In this document: in pieces, positions 10,375 to 21,615 of the stretch
How the letters are laid out: each line of letters begins with the position of its first letter
Numbering within the stretch: position 1 is the first letter of the stretch
Assembly: GCA_008973525.1 (NCBI GenBank)
Contig: WACJ01000392.1
Coordinates: 183,541 to 247,540 of the forward strand
Source: Stenopsyche tienmushanensis
Taxonomy: Eukaryota; Arthropoda; Insecta; Trichoptera; Stenopsychidae
DNA: 64,000 nucleotides
Direction of reading: 5' to 3'
Made by a program: the position numbers and the translations under genes
The notes under the pieces: generated by a model
Databases searched by the model: none
The model's input: the letters and a program-made list of their open reading frames with translations, nothing else
What the model was told of the DNA's origin: nothing

Positions 10375-10608
10375 TTTTTGTTTGTTCGTATGTAATGCGC
10401 TGCCATACCGTTCATCAGATTGCAATAAAACTTATCCATTTATTGCTAAGGATTGCGCAAGTAACATAACATAGTATAATATATAAAAAAACAATGTTGG
10501 TTTGTTCGTATTGAATGTACTGCCATACCGTTCATCCGATTGCGATAAAACTTTGTCAACTTATTTTTTGCACTAACGGGAATAACATGCATGCCGGGTA
10601 ATTACTAG
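10375..10608 (+). mobile_element. Helitron-like element H2 with duplicated 5' module
   Basis: Two successive ~125-bp 5' modules each carry a GCCATACCGTTCATC block followed by GATTGCRATAAAACTT. The second module begins with a TAATATATAAAA box. The element ends GCATGCCGGGTAATTACTAG, followed by T, the expected CTRR terminus and 3' target base of a Helitron. The body between modules and terminus is nearly absent, so this is an extremely short internally deleted copy. Confidence 0.75.
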
Positions 10609-11102
10609 TTATAAATAACTATTAAATGGTTTCCAATTCAAGACATAAAGATTATAGACTATTGATAGAATATGTGGGTTATACGTAAAGCGACCCAAAA
10701 AATTCGAATATATATTTTTTTATGGAAATAAATAATACTGCTCAGAAATTAGTATCCATTATGGATGAAGAATAATGAATATTAGGGTGGAGAATTCGAT
10801 AGAATTTGTGGAATGCCATTGCGTGATATGAACGGAAGAACTTCGCAAAAATGGAATGAAAGGTGTGGTGAATCGACTCGGAAGTGATGGCTGGCGTGAC
10901 TAATAAATATGAAAAATAGTAATCGATGTGCGATAAGACTTTTAGATCACCCTATATCTTCGAGGCCATCTTTTAATTATTAAAGGTCAATTCGGCCGGA
11001 AGTCTTCCTGGTATAGGGTGTTGATGGCTAATTCGTTAATTTTATTTTCGTCCAAAAACTCGATTTACAAAACATGACGGAAATATATTAAAAAAATTAA
11101 TT
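10609..11102. other. Unassigned stretch
   Basis: Between two Helitron-like copies. No gene or element end recognised. Confidence 0.45.
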
Positions 11103-11350
11103 TCTAATGTATAAAAATTAATATCTGTTTGTTCGTATGTAATAGGCTGCCATACCGTTCATCAGATTGCAATAAAACTTCGTCTACTTATTACTAAGGA
11201 TTGCGCGAGTAATATAGGTATAGTTTAATATATAAAAATAAAAATTTGTTTGTTCGTATTTTATGCGCTGCCATACCGTTCATTCGATTGCAATAAAACT
11301 TTGCCAAATTATTGTTTGTATTTTTTCAAATAATATAGGTATAGTATAAT
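11103..11350 (+). mobile_element. Helitron-like element H3 with duplicated 5' module, 3' truncated
   Basis: Starts TCTAATGTATAAAAATTAAT and contains two GCCATACCGTTCATYAGATT-type modules in direct order. They are joined through GGTATAGTTTAATATATAAA, which is the start of the second module. It loses similarity after a third GGTATAGT near 11342, without a hairpin or CTAG end. Confidence 0.7.
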
Positions 11351-11479
11351 TAACTTACAGTATATAAAATGGCAAATCAAATGGTGTATTTTTTCATATT
11401 TTAGTACACGTACTATTAATTTTCTTATAAAAACATCTAAATTCAATGAAAAATGTTTAATAGCAATTCGATAGTCCGA

Positions 11480-12180
11480 CACAAAGACGATCACCCTGAA
11501 GACCCTATACTTTCAAGGATCTTCAATTTTGGTGAAACAGTCTGATGCGGTACAATGATATGTCGTTAAACACATAGGTGGGGTCATGCTTCCATGTTGT
11601 TTGAGCTCGGTACATAAATCACCCACTCGGATATTAATTAAATCGTGAATCGAATCCATTCACCAGCTCCTCTGTAAATACATCACGATTAGAGCTTCCC
11701 CGTGGATATTGCCATAGTGAGACTTAATGTAATCATAATCCTGGAGTAGGTTTTAACTGAGACATTCCCTATTAGATAATTTCGCAATATCACGAAGTCG
11801 TTCAACCTCCCATACATAAATAATATGATAAAGGCATACCTATCGGGAATTTATTAAGCCTTGGCCTTGATTTGGCATTAACGTAATGGCTATACAGAAG
11901 TGATCTTGGAGTATCGGGAACAAAAATGGCCGAGATTATATCTTAATAAATCTTCATTGTTAAGTGAGAACTGTCTTCTTTGTTTGGTCGTATTTTCAAT
12001 AAGATTGTACGTTGACAACTGAGCCGACGTAGTTTCAATTAACGTCACTTCAATTGTTGTCGTATGGTCGAGGATATCTGACAAGATGCTGAGCTGTTGA
12101 GACAGTATCGTACACAAGAGGTCAAAGAAACGAGATTTCGTCCCCGGAAAGATCTCATATTGCCATCTCGCTCGCACATA
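11480..12180 (-). pseudogene. Possible degenerate coding region, family unknown
   Basis: Composition rises relative to neighbours. The minus strand opens with a 95-codon frame (11890-12177: MRARWQYEIFPGTKSRFFDL...). Downstream in the same sense further stretches read as plausible protein but with stops and frame changes (for example YVWEVERLRDIAKLSNRE, and DSIHDLINIRVGDLCTELK). I do not recognise the family. It may be a decayed mobile-element or host gene, or chance openness. Confidence 0.3.
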
Positions 12181-12304
12181 TTACTACTACCACTAATTAT
12201 AGTGGGGAGACTTCCGGTTTAAACAACTTAAGAATATTGAATACACGAAGTATAATAATATACCCAAATATATAATATAACTTTAGATAGGAGTTATCCA
12301 TATA

Positions 12305-13280
12305 TTATACGGTGCATCCATACAATATTTTTACTATGCCTATGTTATTCCCGCAAGTGTAAACAGTAAGTTGACAAAGTTCTATCGCAATCGAATGAAC
12401 GGTATGGAAAGGCATTAAATACGGACATAACAGACGACATACAGCGACTGACTGGATTGGTGAATCGTTTTAATATCGAACCCATTTCTTGTACTGCTTC
12501 ATGGTCTGTTCCGGCTTACCACAGCTAGCCACGCAGAGATGGTCTGGTCTTCCACTGATATTTTGGCCCCACGAGAAACGCTATACGCAGAGCGTCCAGC
12601 TGCCCATTCCTTTTGCTCCGCCCCTCCTGAGGAGACGAGGTTTCGCAGGAAGACCAGCTTCAAACTAAGCGCATCTGAAGTTGCGATGGAGGAAGAATGA
12701 TAAAGGTTAAGCTAAGCTTCAAGGGAATACTACCGCGGGTTCACTGCCAAGACGAGTCCAACCTCAGTTTGAAGGGGACTGCAGTAAATGACGAACTGTT
12801 CGGTCATTTGTAGTACCTAGCAACGGAGACGCCGTTTGGAAAACCTAAACCCGTTCTTCCATGTATACCTAGGCTGTTGGGGATAGTAGTGAACATTTGA
12901 CATGGTCTCCGCCAACTACTATAATCGGCTGTTCCACACACCCCAATACGGGTACGCAGCACAGGATAATCTGCGTACCCAACTCATGTTAGATGGGTTA
13001 CCCCAGCTGCTTTTAATGATCAAACCGACGAGGCTGCTTTTGCGCACCTCTACCTCTATCATTACCCCAGGGTCTCAACAGTTGCCCACGGGCACAGGGT
13101 TGGCACCTTGGGGTTTTATGTGTTGGCATCGTGGCAAATATTGATTTTTATGTATTAAACTATACCTATGTTACTCGCGCAATCCTTAACATTAAGTGGA
13201 CAAAGTTTTATTGCAATCGAATGAACGGTATGGGAGAGCATTAAATATGAACAACAAACAAACATTTTTTATATACTAGA
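12305..13280 (-). mobile_element. Helitron-like element H4, split by an insertion
   Basis: On the minus strand it starts TCTAGTATATAAAAAATG (end at 13280). It has two 5' modules in tandem: 13145-13280, and 12320-12432 after the interruption. The junction motif ACGGACA...AAATATTGATTTTTAT, continuous in other copies, is broken at about 12432 by ~700 bp of GC-richer DNA ending about 13133. No 3' hairpin end is seen. Confidence 0.7.
12433..13133. mobile_element. GC-richer ~700-bp insertion inside Helitron-like H4, class unknown
   Basis: This segment separates two normally adjacent Helitron-like blocks, so it is an insertion or captured segment. It has clearly higher GC than its host. It contains plus-strand coding-like stretches: one runs to about 12698 and includes DILAPRETLYAERPAA, and another is 12902-13144. 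A perfect 10-bp stem GGGTACGCAG/CTGCGTACCC lies at 12950-12959/12971-12980. I found no poly-A tail, inverted ends or clear target duplication, and I do not recognise the protein. A retroelement 3' part or a captured host fragment are both possible. Confidence 0.5.
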
Positions 13281-15149
13281 AGATATTTTTTAATAACACA
13301 AAAATATTTAAAATAGTATAAATTTCTAATAATATTACAACCATTTCAGTGAACAAAATACATAGCCCATATGGCCAAACTTTTTTAATTGTAATGTAAT
13401 AAAATGATTTTATAGATGTATTATATAGGTTTTAGTAGTGACCAGTTTAATTTTTTTTTGTTTAGATGATGACCATTAAACTAACTTAAGTGTGAAATTT
13501 TTGTATAAACGTATTAAAATGTTTGCTTATAAACTTTTATTTGATGATTTAGAATTCTTATTTCTTCTCTTTTAGTTCTTAGTTGGTCGTCTCCATTCAA
13601 AAAAAGTCTGTATTCTTAGATCTTACGCAGTAAAACTAAGCCACTTGACGATGACAGACAGGACCAACTATTAGTGATTGATTTTTAACAATAATTAGAA
13701 TGATTTGAATAATTTAACTAAATTTAAAAAGCAATGGGTTTTGAAAAACCACCATACTGTTAAAAAATATTTTTGCTATATTTATGTGTAGAAATATTGT
13801 TATAAATATTTCGACGCTTAAGTGAATTATTAATGGATAATACAAATCTATAAGGCAATAGATTTGTATTTCTTGGTCGCGATGGCGAAATTTACACTAG
13901 CAAATTATCCTGTGGAGCTTTCATTGAAAACAGCATAATCCATCTGCGGGCTTAATTGAATTTCCATTCCGCTTTTCGTGAAGTTTCTTAAAGTGGACAC
14001 AAAACGAAAGTTTCTTCTTGTATATTTGACATGTTTCGGCCAAAGACTTAACCTAATAAGCCATTGAAAGCTTAAACTTTTCACCGCATCCGTAGCGTAA
14101 GAATCCATGCGAATCCTAGAAAAGGATAATTCAATAATCGATATGGATTCGCCCGTAGGCCGAGACCAAAGTTGGGACTTTGGCTCGCTTTTGAGTCCGA
14201 TCCCTTGGAACCATTAGTAGGATTACAAAGTTATATACTTTAATACCTCCCCGACTACAGAGAAGTGCATTGATTTGATTCAGACTCGGTTCGGCTTTAA
14301 TTCAAGCAGAAAAAATGGCCGACGTGGGATTTGTCTCCGAACGGGATAAGTGGTCGAAATAAAATACGCCAACGAAAAAAAATCGGGCCTCAAAAAATAT
14401 GAAGTTATCTCCAGTGTAAAGACCTTCGTCCTTTATTCTACTCGAAGAAAAATAAAAATTTACTGTCCCGTAGTATATTTATATAAAGAGGCATAAAAGG
14501 CGCACGTTTTTTTCTGGGAGAATAACTCACCTTTTCTGACAAAGTAAAGCTTATCGCCGTTAAACCACCGATTCCTATAAACGTGTTCCCCGCTAACAAG
14601 ATACATCGTAAATATACAATTTACGCCCACGAAATGGAAATATTACACATATTAGCAGAACAAACACTTCTTATAATAGATGATGCTGCATAAAAAATAT
14701 CCAGCTTGTTAAGGATTTTTTAAAGACCGTGTACGAACAATATTTTATATACAACGGCGAAAAAACGCCTATATAAAGTCTTGATAATAAGAAATAATAC
14801 TTGAGGGTTTTCTGCTTGTTGTTTGAAAACTATTATAGAACTTCAATTTAAACTTTTCATGCGGGAACAATCTAAATCCTTCATTAGCTTAATTAATTTG
14901 CATACAAACAGCAAATTTATATTTGAAGAAAAACTGATAATGACCAGAAATTTAAACCTAACAACGCTAATAAAATCATATTTGCTGAGATATAAATTAA
15001 AGTAGCTGAAAATATCACATTTTCTCAATAAACTTTATTAAATGACTAGATAAAATTTACAATGTAATCTTAATAAATCAATCGAACGACATATAATGGT
15101 CACATGCTAAAATTTTGTGATACCATAATCAGAACTATCCACAAGGTAT
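13281..15149. other. Unassigned stretch
   Basis: No element ends or protein motifs recognised across ~1.9 kb. Small frames (13905-14108 minus; 14823-15005 plus) have no support. A TATATTTATATAAAG motif near 14474 resembles a TATA box but has no gene after it. Confidence 0.4.
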
Positions 15150-15342
15150 CCGATGTTTTAGGTGCTCATGAATCCCGGGATTAGTAAACGTAATCCCGAA
15201 AAAATCGAGATTGAAATTTTTATCTAACAGAAATCGTACACCTCACTAGCACGATGAAGGCTACAAAATGGAGACATTCCCGCCGAAATCTGGACGCTTG
15301 GAAACAGTTATGTTTTTCAAATTGTTATATTAACCTTTCCCT

Positions 15343-16154
15343 TTGCAGGTCCATGCGGCAAGATACCTAAAAAAGGCAGGATAGGAGTTATTTGTAGGTG
15401 TTGTGCAGCTCAACGTGGAGGAACATCGCCAGAGAACAGGCAGCCTCCAGGAACGGCCGTAGACTCACCCTGTTCCTTGGCTCGATAGTGCAGAGGTTTC
15501 GGTATCGCTGGTTCCTTCCGAACCATTTCACATCCCAGTTCCTGACCGGGCATGGTTCCTTCAATGCCCACTTGCAGGAACGGGGTCTAGTTGATCAGCC
15601 GGTGTGCCCATGCAACCACCCGAACATGGACGCAGACCATATCCTATGGATGTGTGTCGGCATGGCGATCGAGAGAGAGGAACTCCTGCGTCATATCCAG
15701 GGTCCACATCTCGGACCTGTAGGACAAAGAGTTTTGGTAGCCTGTCCCCGCGCCTTCAACTCCTTTTGTTGGAGTTTTGGATCCAAATGTGAAATTGGCG
15801 GCTACTATACGACCCGCCCATAGTAACATCGCGGTATACAAAATAGATGGCCTCACTATCTGCTAGAGCCAGTAGTTATACAATCATTTAATTCCGAATC
15901 GTATATCCGATTTGTACTGCAATGGCAGTACAATCAATTTCTTTTTACCCATTTTAATATAATGGGCACGCGTTAACTCCCAGGCACCAAATGGAGCGGG
16001 AAATGTCCTCTCGGAGACAGCTAGGTCTTCATAGCCTCACGAAAAGGATCGACTTGTGTCGATCTGTGTTGCTTGTAAGTTGATGCTAGTGTATCGCTAA
16101 GGGCCGATTTTTTTCTCGAGCCCGGTGTCGGCACGTGGATTCAGTGACCTAACC
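15343..16154 (+). mobile_element. 5'-truncated non-LTR retrotransposon inside hAT remnant
   Basis: This 812-bp insertion is flanked by an exact 12-bp target-site duplication TAACCTTTCCCT (15331-15342 and 16155-16166). The 5' end is truncated within the ORF2 C-terminus, as is usual for target-primed reverse transcription. A 3' UTR of ~330 bp follows the coding part. The 3' end is GACCTAACC with no poly-A tail; with the duplication the junction reads CCTAACCTAACC. Its GC content is well above the surrounding DNA. Confidence 0.85.
15398..15823 (+). pseudogene. Non-LTR retrotransposon ORF2 C-terminal fragment
   Basis: The 141-codon frame reads from TWRNIAREQAASRNGRRLTLF to ...TTRP. It contains SQFLTGHGSFNAHLQERGL, typical of the region after the reverse transcriptase in R1/LOA/Jockey-type elements. 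A terminal zinc-knuckle-like motif C-x-C-x(8)-H-x(4)-C (CPCNHPNMDADHILWMC) follows. An in-frame stop precedes it at 15395-15397, and the reverse transcriptase and endonuclease domains are absent because of 5' truncation. Clade assignment is by motif style only. Confidence 0.75.
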
Positions 16155-16592
16155 TAACCTTTCCCTAACGGTGATGTATTTACTACACCTCGACTCTAAT
16201 AATGGGAATATCGATATGAAATATAATAGATACGGGCTTCAGAATTTTTGTGTTCTTCCGTAATATAATTACGAATCACATCAAAGTATTATAGTATATA
16301 AGTATTCATCTGCAGCGACGGAAATAAATAATTTGTAGGGAAATCGGGAATTTTGCGAGTTTTAGTCTGTGTCTCAGCAGAAAAGAATTTTATCAGTCAC
16401 ATTGATGTTACTTCAGGCATATTTTCAAAATAATATTTGAATTATTTTAGTATTTTATTTATCTATTTTTGAATTGTATTTTTATCTTTTCTGTAGCAAA
16501 TTACTTTTTATATTAAGCAAATGGACTTATTAGTAATTTTTATCAAATTTATCAATTCAAATTCGAATATTTATAAAATTAATCGGGTATTA

Positions 16593-19000
16593 TACGTTTT
16601 TTCTACTTAGTAGTAATTAGAAAGATTTTTCGTAAACAATCCCAAGTAAATATATTTTTTTTCAAATATTGGATGCATTTTTGTTTTCAAACTGATCATC
16701 GGAAACTCGGGGAGAAACTGTCGTGTCAATTTCTTCTACTTATTTTAGTGTCAATAACTACTATTGTTATGTATTTGAATTTATCAACGAAGAAAACACT
16801 TCCAAGCTGCTTAATTTTAACCCTCTGACAGTTCGTGTGGCACCCACTGGTCCAGAATTTTTATCTTCCCTCATTCGACATTATTTTTGCCCTTTTCGAA
16901 TTATTCTTTAACAAATCGATCTTTCTCTGAATGCTCAGTTAATATTTCCACATACTTTCACTGCATTATGCCCCAATTTTAACTCAAATAAAAAAGCTAG
17001 TGGTTTTTTTTGTTGACGATATTCTTTTGAAAGTCATAGAAAATAGCAAAAATAGTTCAATATTTAAAGGTAATGAATGAATTTATTACCTTTTTCAATT
17101 TCTAATAGTCGAACCTACACCTCTCTCAATCACGGTTTTTCGAATATTTGGGACCCCTAGTAGCGACCTCTATAACATTAAAAAAAACATTATAATTCAA
17201 TGGATAAACCAAGTTTGCAGATAGTGAGAAGTGATAACATAGTCCCAGTTGCAATTTTCATGTTGGCATGTTTTTGTGAGTTGTAATCAAAATTCTTGCG
17301 AATCTAAGCCCAAGATGATTTGGCTACAATTCCGATAACTAAATCTCGGGAACAAGTCCGAAAATTTCATCAACATAATATAATAGATATAAAAAATATT
17401 TGCAGATGAAAAGCTTTCATTGCGCCTCATAATTTCTTGGGCCTTTGAAGGCCGCAAAATGCTCCCATAACTTGCTTTCATAATTCATAATTTCGGCAGT
17501 AGATTATTCGCACTCCGCTGAAAAAGTGGAATTAAAATTGTGCATTATGAATGACAGAGCTCGGGACGAGTGAATAAAGACCGTTAATGGTCGGCAATAA
17601 ATCTCATTAAAACAACAAAGTGCTTCGTACCCGAAATGCAATAAAATGCATGACAAATTTTTAGGAAATGCCTGGCAGTGCATTTTATCGCAGTTCTATG
17701 TGTCTGGAATGCGCGATTGTTCCCAGATGTATTACTGCATTGCGGCCGGACAACTCACGTTAAAACTGCACTCCCGACATTATCCCAAGAACTTCCGAAC
17801 CATATTATGTCCATCGATAATTCTCATATTCTCTCTAGCTATATGACATTCCTGCTATTCATTTTTAGGTCTTCAAAAATAAAAATAAACCATAAAAGAA
17901 CACAATAGATTGATCTTCTTAACACATTTTATGCGAGTAAAAATACTTTCATTTGATATAGGTATTTGTAAATCTTTTTTTTTGGGTATTTTCTGACTAT
18001 ATATAAATACGATCGTATTCGAATAAGAGGAATATACTTGGAATGACAGCTAGGAGATCATTGTCAGATGAATAGATGAAATATGGAAGAAGTCTGTCGA
18101 GAAATGGTACTCAAGAGACATAAAGAGACCATGAAATCGACCAATAACAAGATGAATAAAAAAAACCTGAAAAATATGAAGTTTGAAATAGATATACAAA
18201 AGGAACTCCATGCAATACTCCATACAAGCACAGTGGACTGAAAAGACCGTTTTTGTAATATTTTCGATAGGAAATATTATTGAATTTAGAAAAACGGAGC
18301 AGCTCTTCGTGGAAGATAATGACATTGTTCTCAAGACCATGTCGATTTTGCAGGGAAACAATTCCTGGAATGCATGGAGTGCTGTGCTTCCTTTCCTTGA
18401 AAGAGTGACGACCTAATTAGTACCCGAGAAGTGCATCTCAGAATTACTCGTAGACTTGAAACGTTTTTATTGCAATTATTATACCGAGATCAATTTGAAT
18501 TCATAGAAGCGGTCAACGCATTTCTTTTCAACAATAGCAATTTAAATTAAAAGTGAATTTAAGGATTACACATTTGATAAAAACATCTGTTTCAAATCAA
18601 GGAAGGCACCCCTTGTGAGAGGTTTTATATTGTAACTAAGTAAATCTTCAAAAATTCAATCTACATTTTTCGTATACAAAATTGCATACAATGCAGAATA
18701 AAAGCAGTTATTTTACAGAAACTACATATAACGCATTAAATTTGTAAAATATTTATAATAAATTAATCTTAAAAGCCGCTAAAAGCTGTATGGTCACCCT
18801 GCTTTTCGCTATTTATACCATGCACTTCGTACTGCTAAAACATGATGGTATTATAATTGCTCATTAATTTTCGCTATACGACATCCTTACAAGTTTCGGA
18901 ATTACGAGGCATTGTTAAATTGATTTTAACGATTTTCATACAGCTCCATCAAAACATCTTAACCCTTTCAGGAATATTGAAAGATATATCCTTATCTTCT
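16593..19000. other. Unassigned unique-looking stretch
   Basis: About 2.4 kb with no recognised element or gene. The part 17440-17830 is more mixed in composition and unrepeated in the window, as expected for host non-coding DNA. Overlapping frames on both strands at 18050-18416 have no motifs. Confidence 0.4.
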
Positions 19001-19314
19001 TCTAATATATAAAAATTAATCTATGTTTGTTCGTATGTAATGCGCTGCCATACCGTTCATAATATTGCAATAAAACATCGTTTGCTTATTGTTAAGAATT
19101 GCGTGAGTAACATAAGTATAGTCTAATATATAAAAATCAATGTTTGTTTGTCCGTATTTAATACGCTGCCATACCGTTCATCCGATTGCAATAAAACTTT
19201 TTCAACTTATTGTTTACACTTACGGGAATAACATAGATATAGTAAAAATATTATTTGTGTACGCAATTTGTTATGCGAGACGTGGTATTGCAACGCATGC
19301 TGAATTATCACTAG
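19001..19314 (+). mobile_element. Helitron-like element H5, near full-length with duplicated 5' module
   Basis: Starts TCTAATATATAAAAATTAAT. Two direct 5' modules follow (GCCATACCGTTCATAATATT, then GCCATACCGTTCATCCGATT). Next is GTAAAAATATT with a short body, then TTGCAACGCATGC, and the end is CACTAG followed by T. The hairpin before the end is degenerate. This 314-bp copy best shows the family layout: module, module, short body, CTAG. Confidence 0.75.
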
Positions 19315-19930
19315 TACTGAAATAAAATTTACGATAAGAATGATGTATTTATAGTCTTTAAACTGTCAATGCTCTACATTCGCTTTAATGCTCATCAAAA
19401 TGCTGACTGAATAATTGACATTCTGCTAAAACATTTTTGCAGATCACTCCACACATAGCTTTAACTCTGGTGGTCTCATATGAATTTGTATTAAATATCT
19501 TGCTACAAAATTTCATACCATATGTAAAATGTAACCACACAATGATACATTGGAGTTGTTGGATTTTCCAAAAACCGATAAACGTTTCTTTGATTGAGAA
19601 TTGTCTTCTAGGTATTGTTAAATTGCCTATTATTATACAAAGCGAATTTATTTTTCAGTCAATGATTACATAATTTACATCAGCAAAATTATAGCCTGCC
19701 GAACATTAATAACAATTTGCGAAACCTGAATAATTGTACATACTGACATTAAAGCTGTTTTTTTGTTTACAAGTAGTTAACGTTAATTATTTTCAAGTAA
19801 ACGTCGTCTGCTTTCGATACAAGATGGATAGGGCTTTGATAGACGTTGCTAAAGCTCTAGCATGGGAATTTGATTGAAGTATTGGTTCTTTCAAAGCGAT
19901 ATTATTTATTATAAGCTTCTATAGCATATT
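19315..19930. other. AT-rich stretch without recognised gene
   Basis: Nothing recognised. The frame 19437-19673 (+) has no motif. Confidence 0.45.
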
Positions 19931-19955
19931 AGGGCAGTCCATAAATTCGTGCGCA

Positions 19956-20300
19956 TTAAAACCTTTTCGTTAGTGAGCAAATTTAAAATCTATGAAGTCG
20001 CTGATGTCATAATCGCTTTACACCGATTGCTTTCTGTCAACTCCTATCCTAGTAAGACAATCTTCATTTCGAGGCAGGGTCAATTGTAAATAAACATTTT
20101 ATAGCATACACGATCATGTCATTTCTTTACATAAATAATGCACAAAAAATTGATTCATTTGCTCCTCCTTTAGAAGGAGCAAGAGCGTGGACCCCTATTT
20201 AAGAACCGCCGATCTATATAATCATGCGATGCAAGAGTGCTCTTTCTGAATAGTGTAGGGGGTTACGGAGGGTCTCCGATAGTACTCCTGTAGGGGTTAA
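19956..20300 (+). mobile_element. piggyBac-like MITE, copy A3, nested in mariner end
   Basis: TTAA at 19956-19959 and 20297-20300. The family A interior is present: TGAAGTCGCTGATGTCATAA, GAGGCAGGGTCAATTGTAAA and AAGAGTGCTCTTTCTGAAT, with right end CTGTAGGGGTTAA. It sits just inside the left inverted repeat of the mariner relic, so the MITE inserted after the mariner. Confidence 0.85.
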
Positions 20301-20419
20301 AGGCATGCATGGGATTCGCTATGACACTACTAGAATAATAAGATTTCTGACCTTTCGAAAGTTGTCGTCATTTGACTAATGTATTAGTCATTCTGTCATC
20401 CATTTTCGTAAACATCGGA

Positions 20420-20945
20420 CGCATATCAGTACCCATAGAAAATGAATTTGGATTTATCTCATGCAACAATCTTTTGTCATTTAAAAGAGATCGGAAAAGT
20501 ATCCAAGCTGGGAAAGTGGGTACTGCATGAGCTATCCAAATCCAAATGCCAGCAATGAATAAACATCTGCACTTTCTTTTTATCGCACTTTGAAAAAGAA
20601 CTATTTTTGAAAATTTATTTTTATTTTTTGAAACGAAAATGGATTGTTTGTCATACATCCAAAGATAAGCGGCCAATTCCAACAGCAAATGTATCTTTAC
20701 GTCCTAGTAAGTGTTTGGTGGGATATGTATGGTGTGATTTATTATGAACTGTTAGAACCAAATCAATCTATTAATGCAGACGTTTACAGAGTCGTTTAAA
20801 CTTAGAATTGATTTAAAAAAGCCCGCGATTTGTGAATATCAAGAAAGTATTGTTTCATCAAGATAATACTAAACCGCATACGGCTCGAATTATACTGCCA
20901 AAAATTAGTGAATTTAATTCACAAAAATGCGCTCGAACTTATGGA
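20420..20945 (+). pseudogene. mariner transposase relic
   Basis: Several frames preserve mariner signatures in order. A helix-turn-helix linker region is HLKEIGKVSKLGKWVLHELS (about 20475-20540). A middle block is VWWDMYGVIYYELLEPNQS (about 20710-20766). The second catalytic region is VLFHQDNTKPHTARI (about 20848-20892), with the HxDN aspartate intact. Frameshifts and stops separate them, and the first catalytic aspartate region (usual GDEKW) is deleted or unrecognisable. Inactive. Confidence 0.85.
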
Positions 20946-20953
20946 CTGACCTT

Positions 20954-21600
20954 ATAGTTTTTCATCTTGTATATGTAAGACATTTATACCAGTCAGCTTC
21001 TTCTTAAAGGAAATATGAAATATGGCGGACATATTTAGTCTACTTAATAACTTTTAAAAACTGCAATAAGGTCGGTTAAATTTAAAAGAAGTCTGGTAAC
21101 TTTAGGATTTTTGTCGTACAAGAGGAGTATTTAGGAGAAATGTTTCTAACCTTTGAAAAATTTAATTGCTCTGACGTCGACAGGAAAGGTGTTTTAAATG
21201 TGATCAGTCAACACTTCAAGGCATTGGTACTAAGATTTAATCACTATTACCCCGAAATCTTTGGATTAATAATCCCTTCATGAAGGGCATCATTTCGTGT
21301 ACTCTTACGAGTATAGAAAAAGAACAATTAATAGAGTTATCTTCGGATGCAACTCTGATCTTTAAGCTGTAAAGCTATAAATTTATTAATGTCATTTTCA
21401 ACAGTCAAGAACATTCAATATATTAGCAAAAATGCAACACCAAATTTTGCATTAATTTATTGAAAAATAACCTATTGTTTTTATTAAATTTAAATTTATC
21501 AGACTGTCATATAAATATTTGTTAGTTATTGATATATCCATCCAATTAAAATTGATTTTTTTTTTACATAAATTACCATTTTTATTTCCGTAATAGTGAT
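20954..21600. other. AT-rich stretch without recognised gene
   Basis: Nothing recognised between the mariner relic and Helitron-like copy H6. Confidence 0.5.
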
Positions 21601-21615
21601 ATTTCAGTACACAAA

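Larger units (their letters stand above)
15150..16592 (+). mobile_element. hAT element remnant (same family as 31528-32532), interrupted
   Basis: The left part (15150-15342) and right part (16155-16592) align with the hAT element at 31.5 kb. Shared blocks are AATCCCGGGATTAG, AACAGAAATCGTACACCTCA, GGTGATGTATTTACTACACC, TCAGCAG...AGGAATTTTATCAGTC-type sequence and ATTTTCAAAATAATATTTGA. The outermost inverted ends are lost, and most of the C-terminal transposase segment retained in the other copy is deleted here. A non-LTR retrotransposon fragment is inserted at 15343-16154. Confidence 0.8.
19931..20953 (+). mobile_element. mariner-type element relic with both inverted ends
   Basis: The left end AGGGCAGTCCATAAATTCGT (19931-) and the reverse complement of the right end, AGGTCAGTCCATAAGTTCGA (to 20953), form ~27-bp imperfect terminal inverted repeats with GCGCATT inside. 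The left flank is TT and the right flank is TA. Between them lie decayed mariner transposase pieces (20420-20945) and a nested piggyBac-like MITE (19956-20300). Without the MITE the relic is ~680 bp, about half the usual ~1.3 kb. Confidence 0.85.

Noticed and set aside
14470..14485. TATATTTATATAAAG as a promoter.
   Set aside because: TATA-like strings are expected by chance in AT-rich DNA. No GC patch, start site or ORF supports it, unlike 8772-8780.
16148..16159. CCTAACCTAACC as a telomere repeat tract.
   Set aside because: Only two units and explained by retrotransposon end plus target duplication. It is not a telomeric array, though the coincidence is noted as a finding.
19140..19325. ORF with RCHTVHPIAIKLFQLIVYT, also seen at 24.6-24.9 kb in the same frame, looked like a conserved peptide.
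   Set aside because: It is translation of the Helitron-like 5' module (complement of the GCCATACCGTTCATCCGATT block). Conservation is of DNA, not protein.
20368..20688. 106-codon minus-strand ORF.
   Set aside because: It is the antisense shadow of the plus-strand mariner transposase relic.
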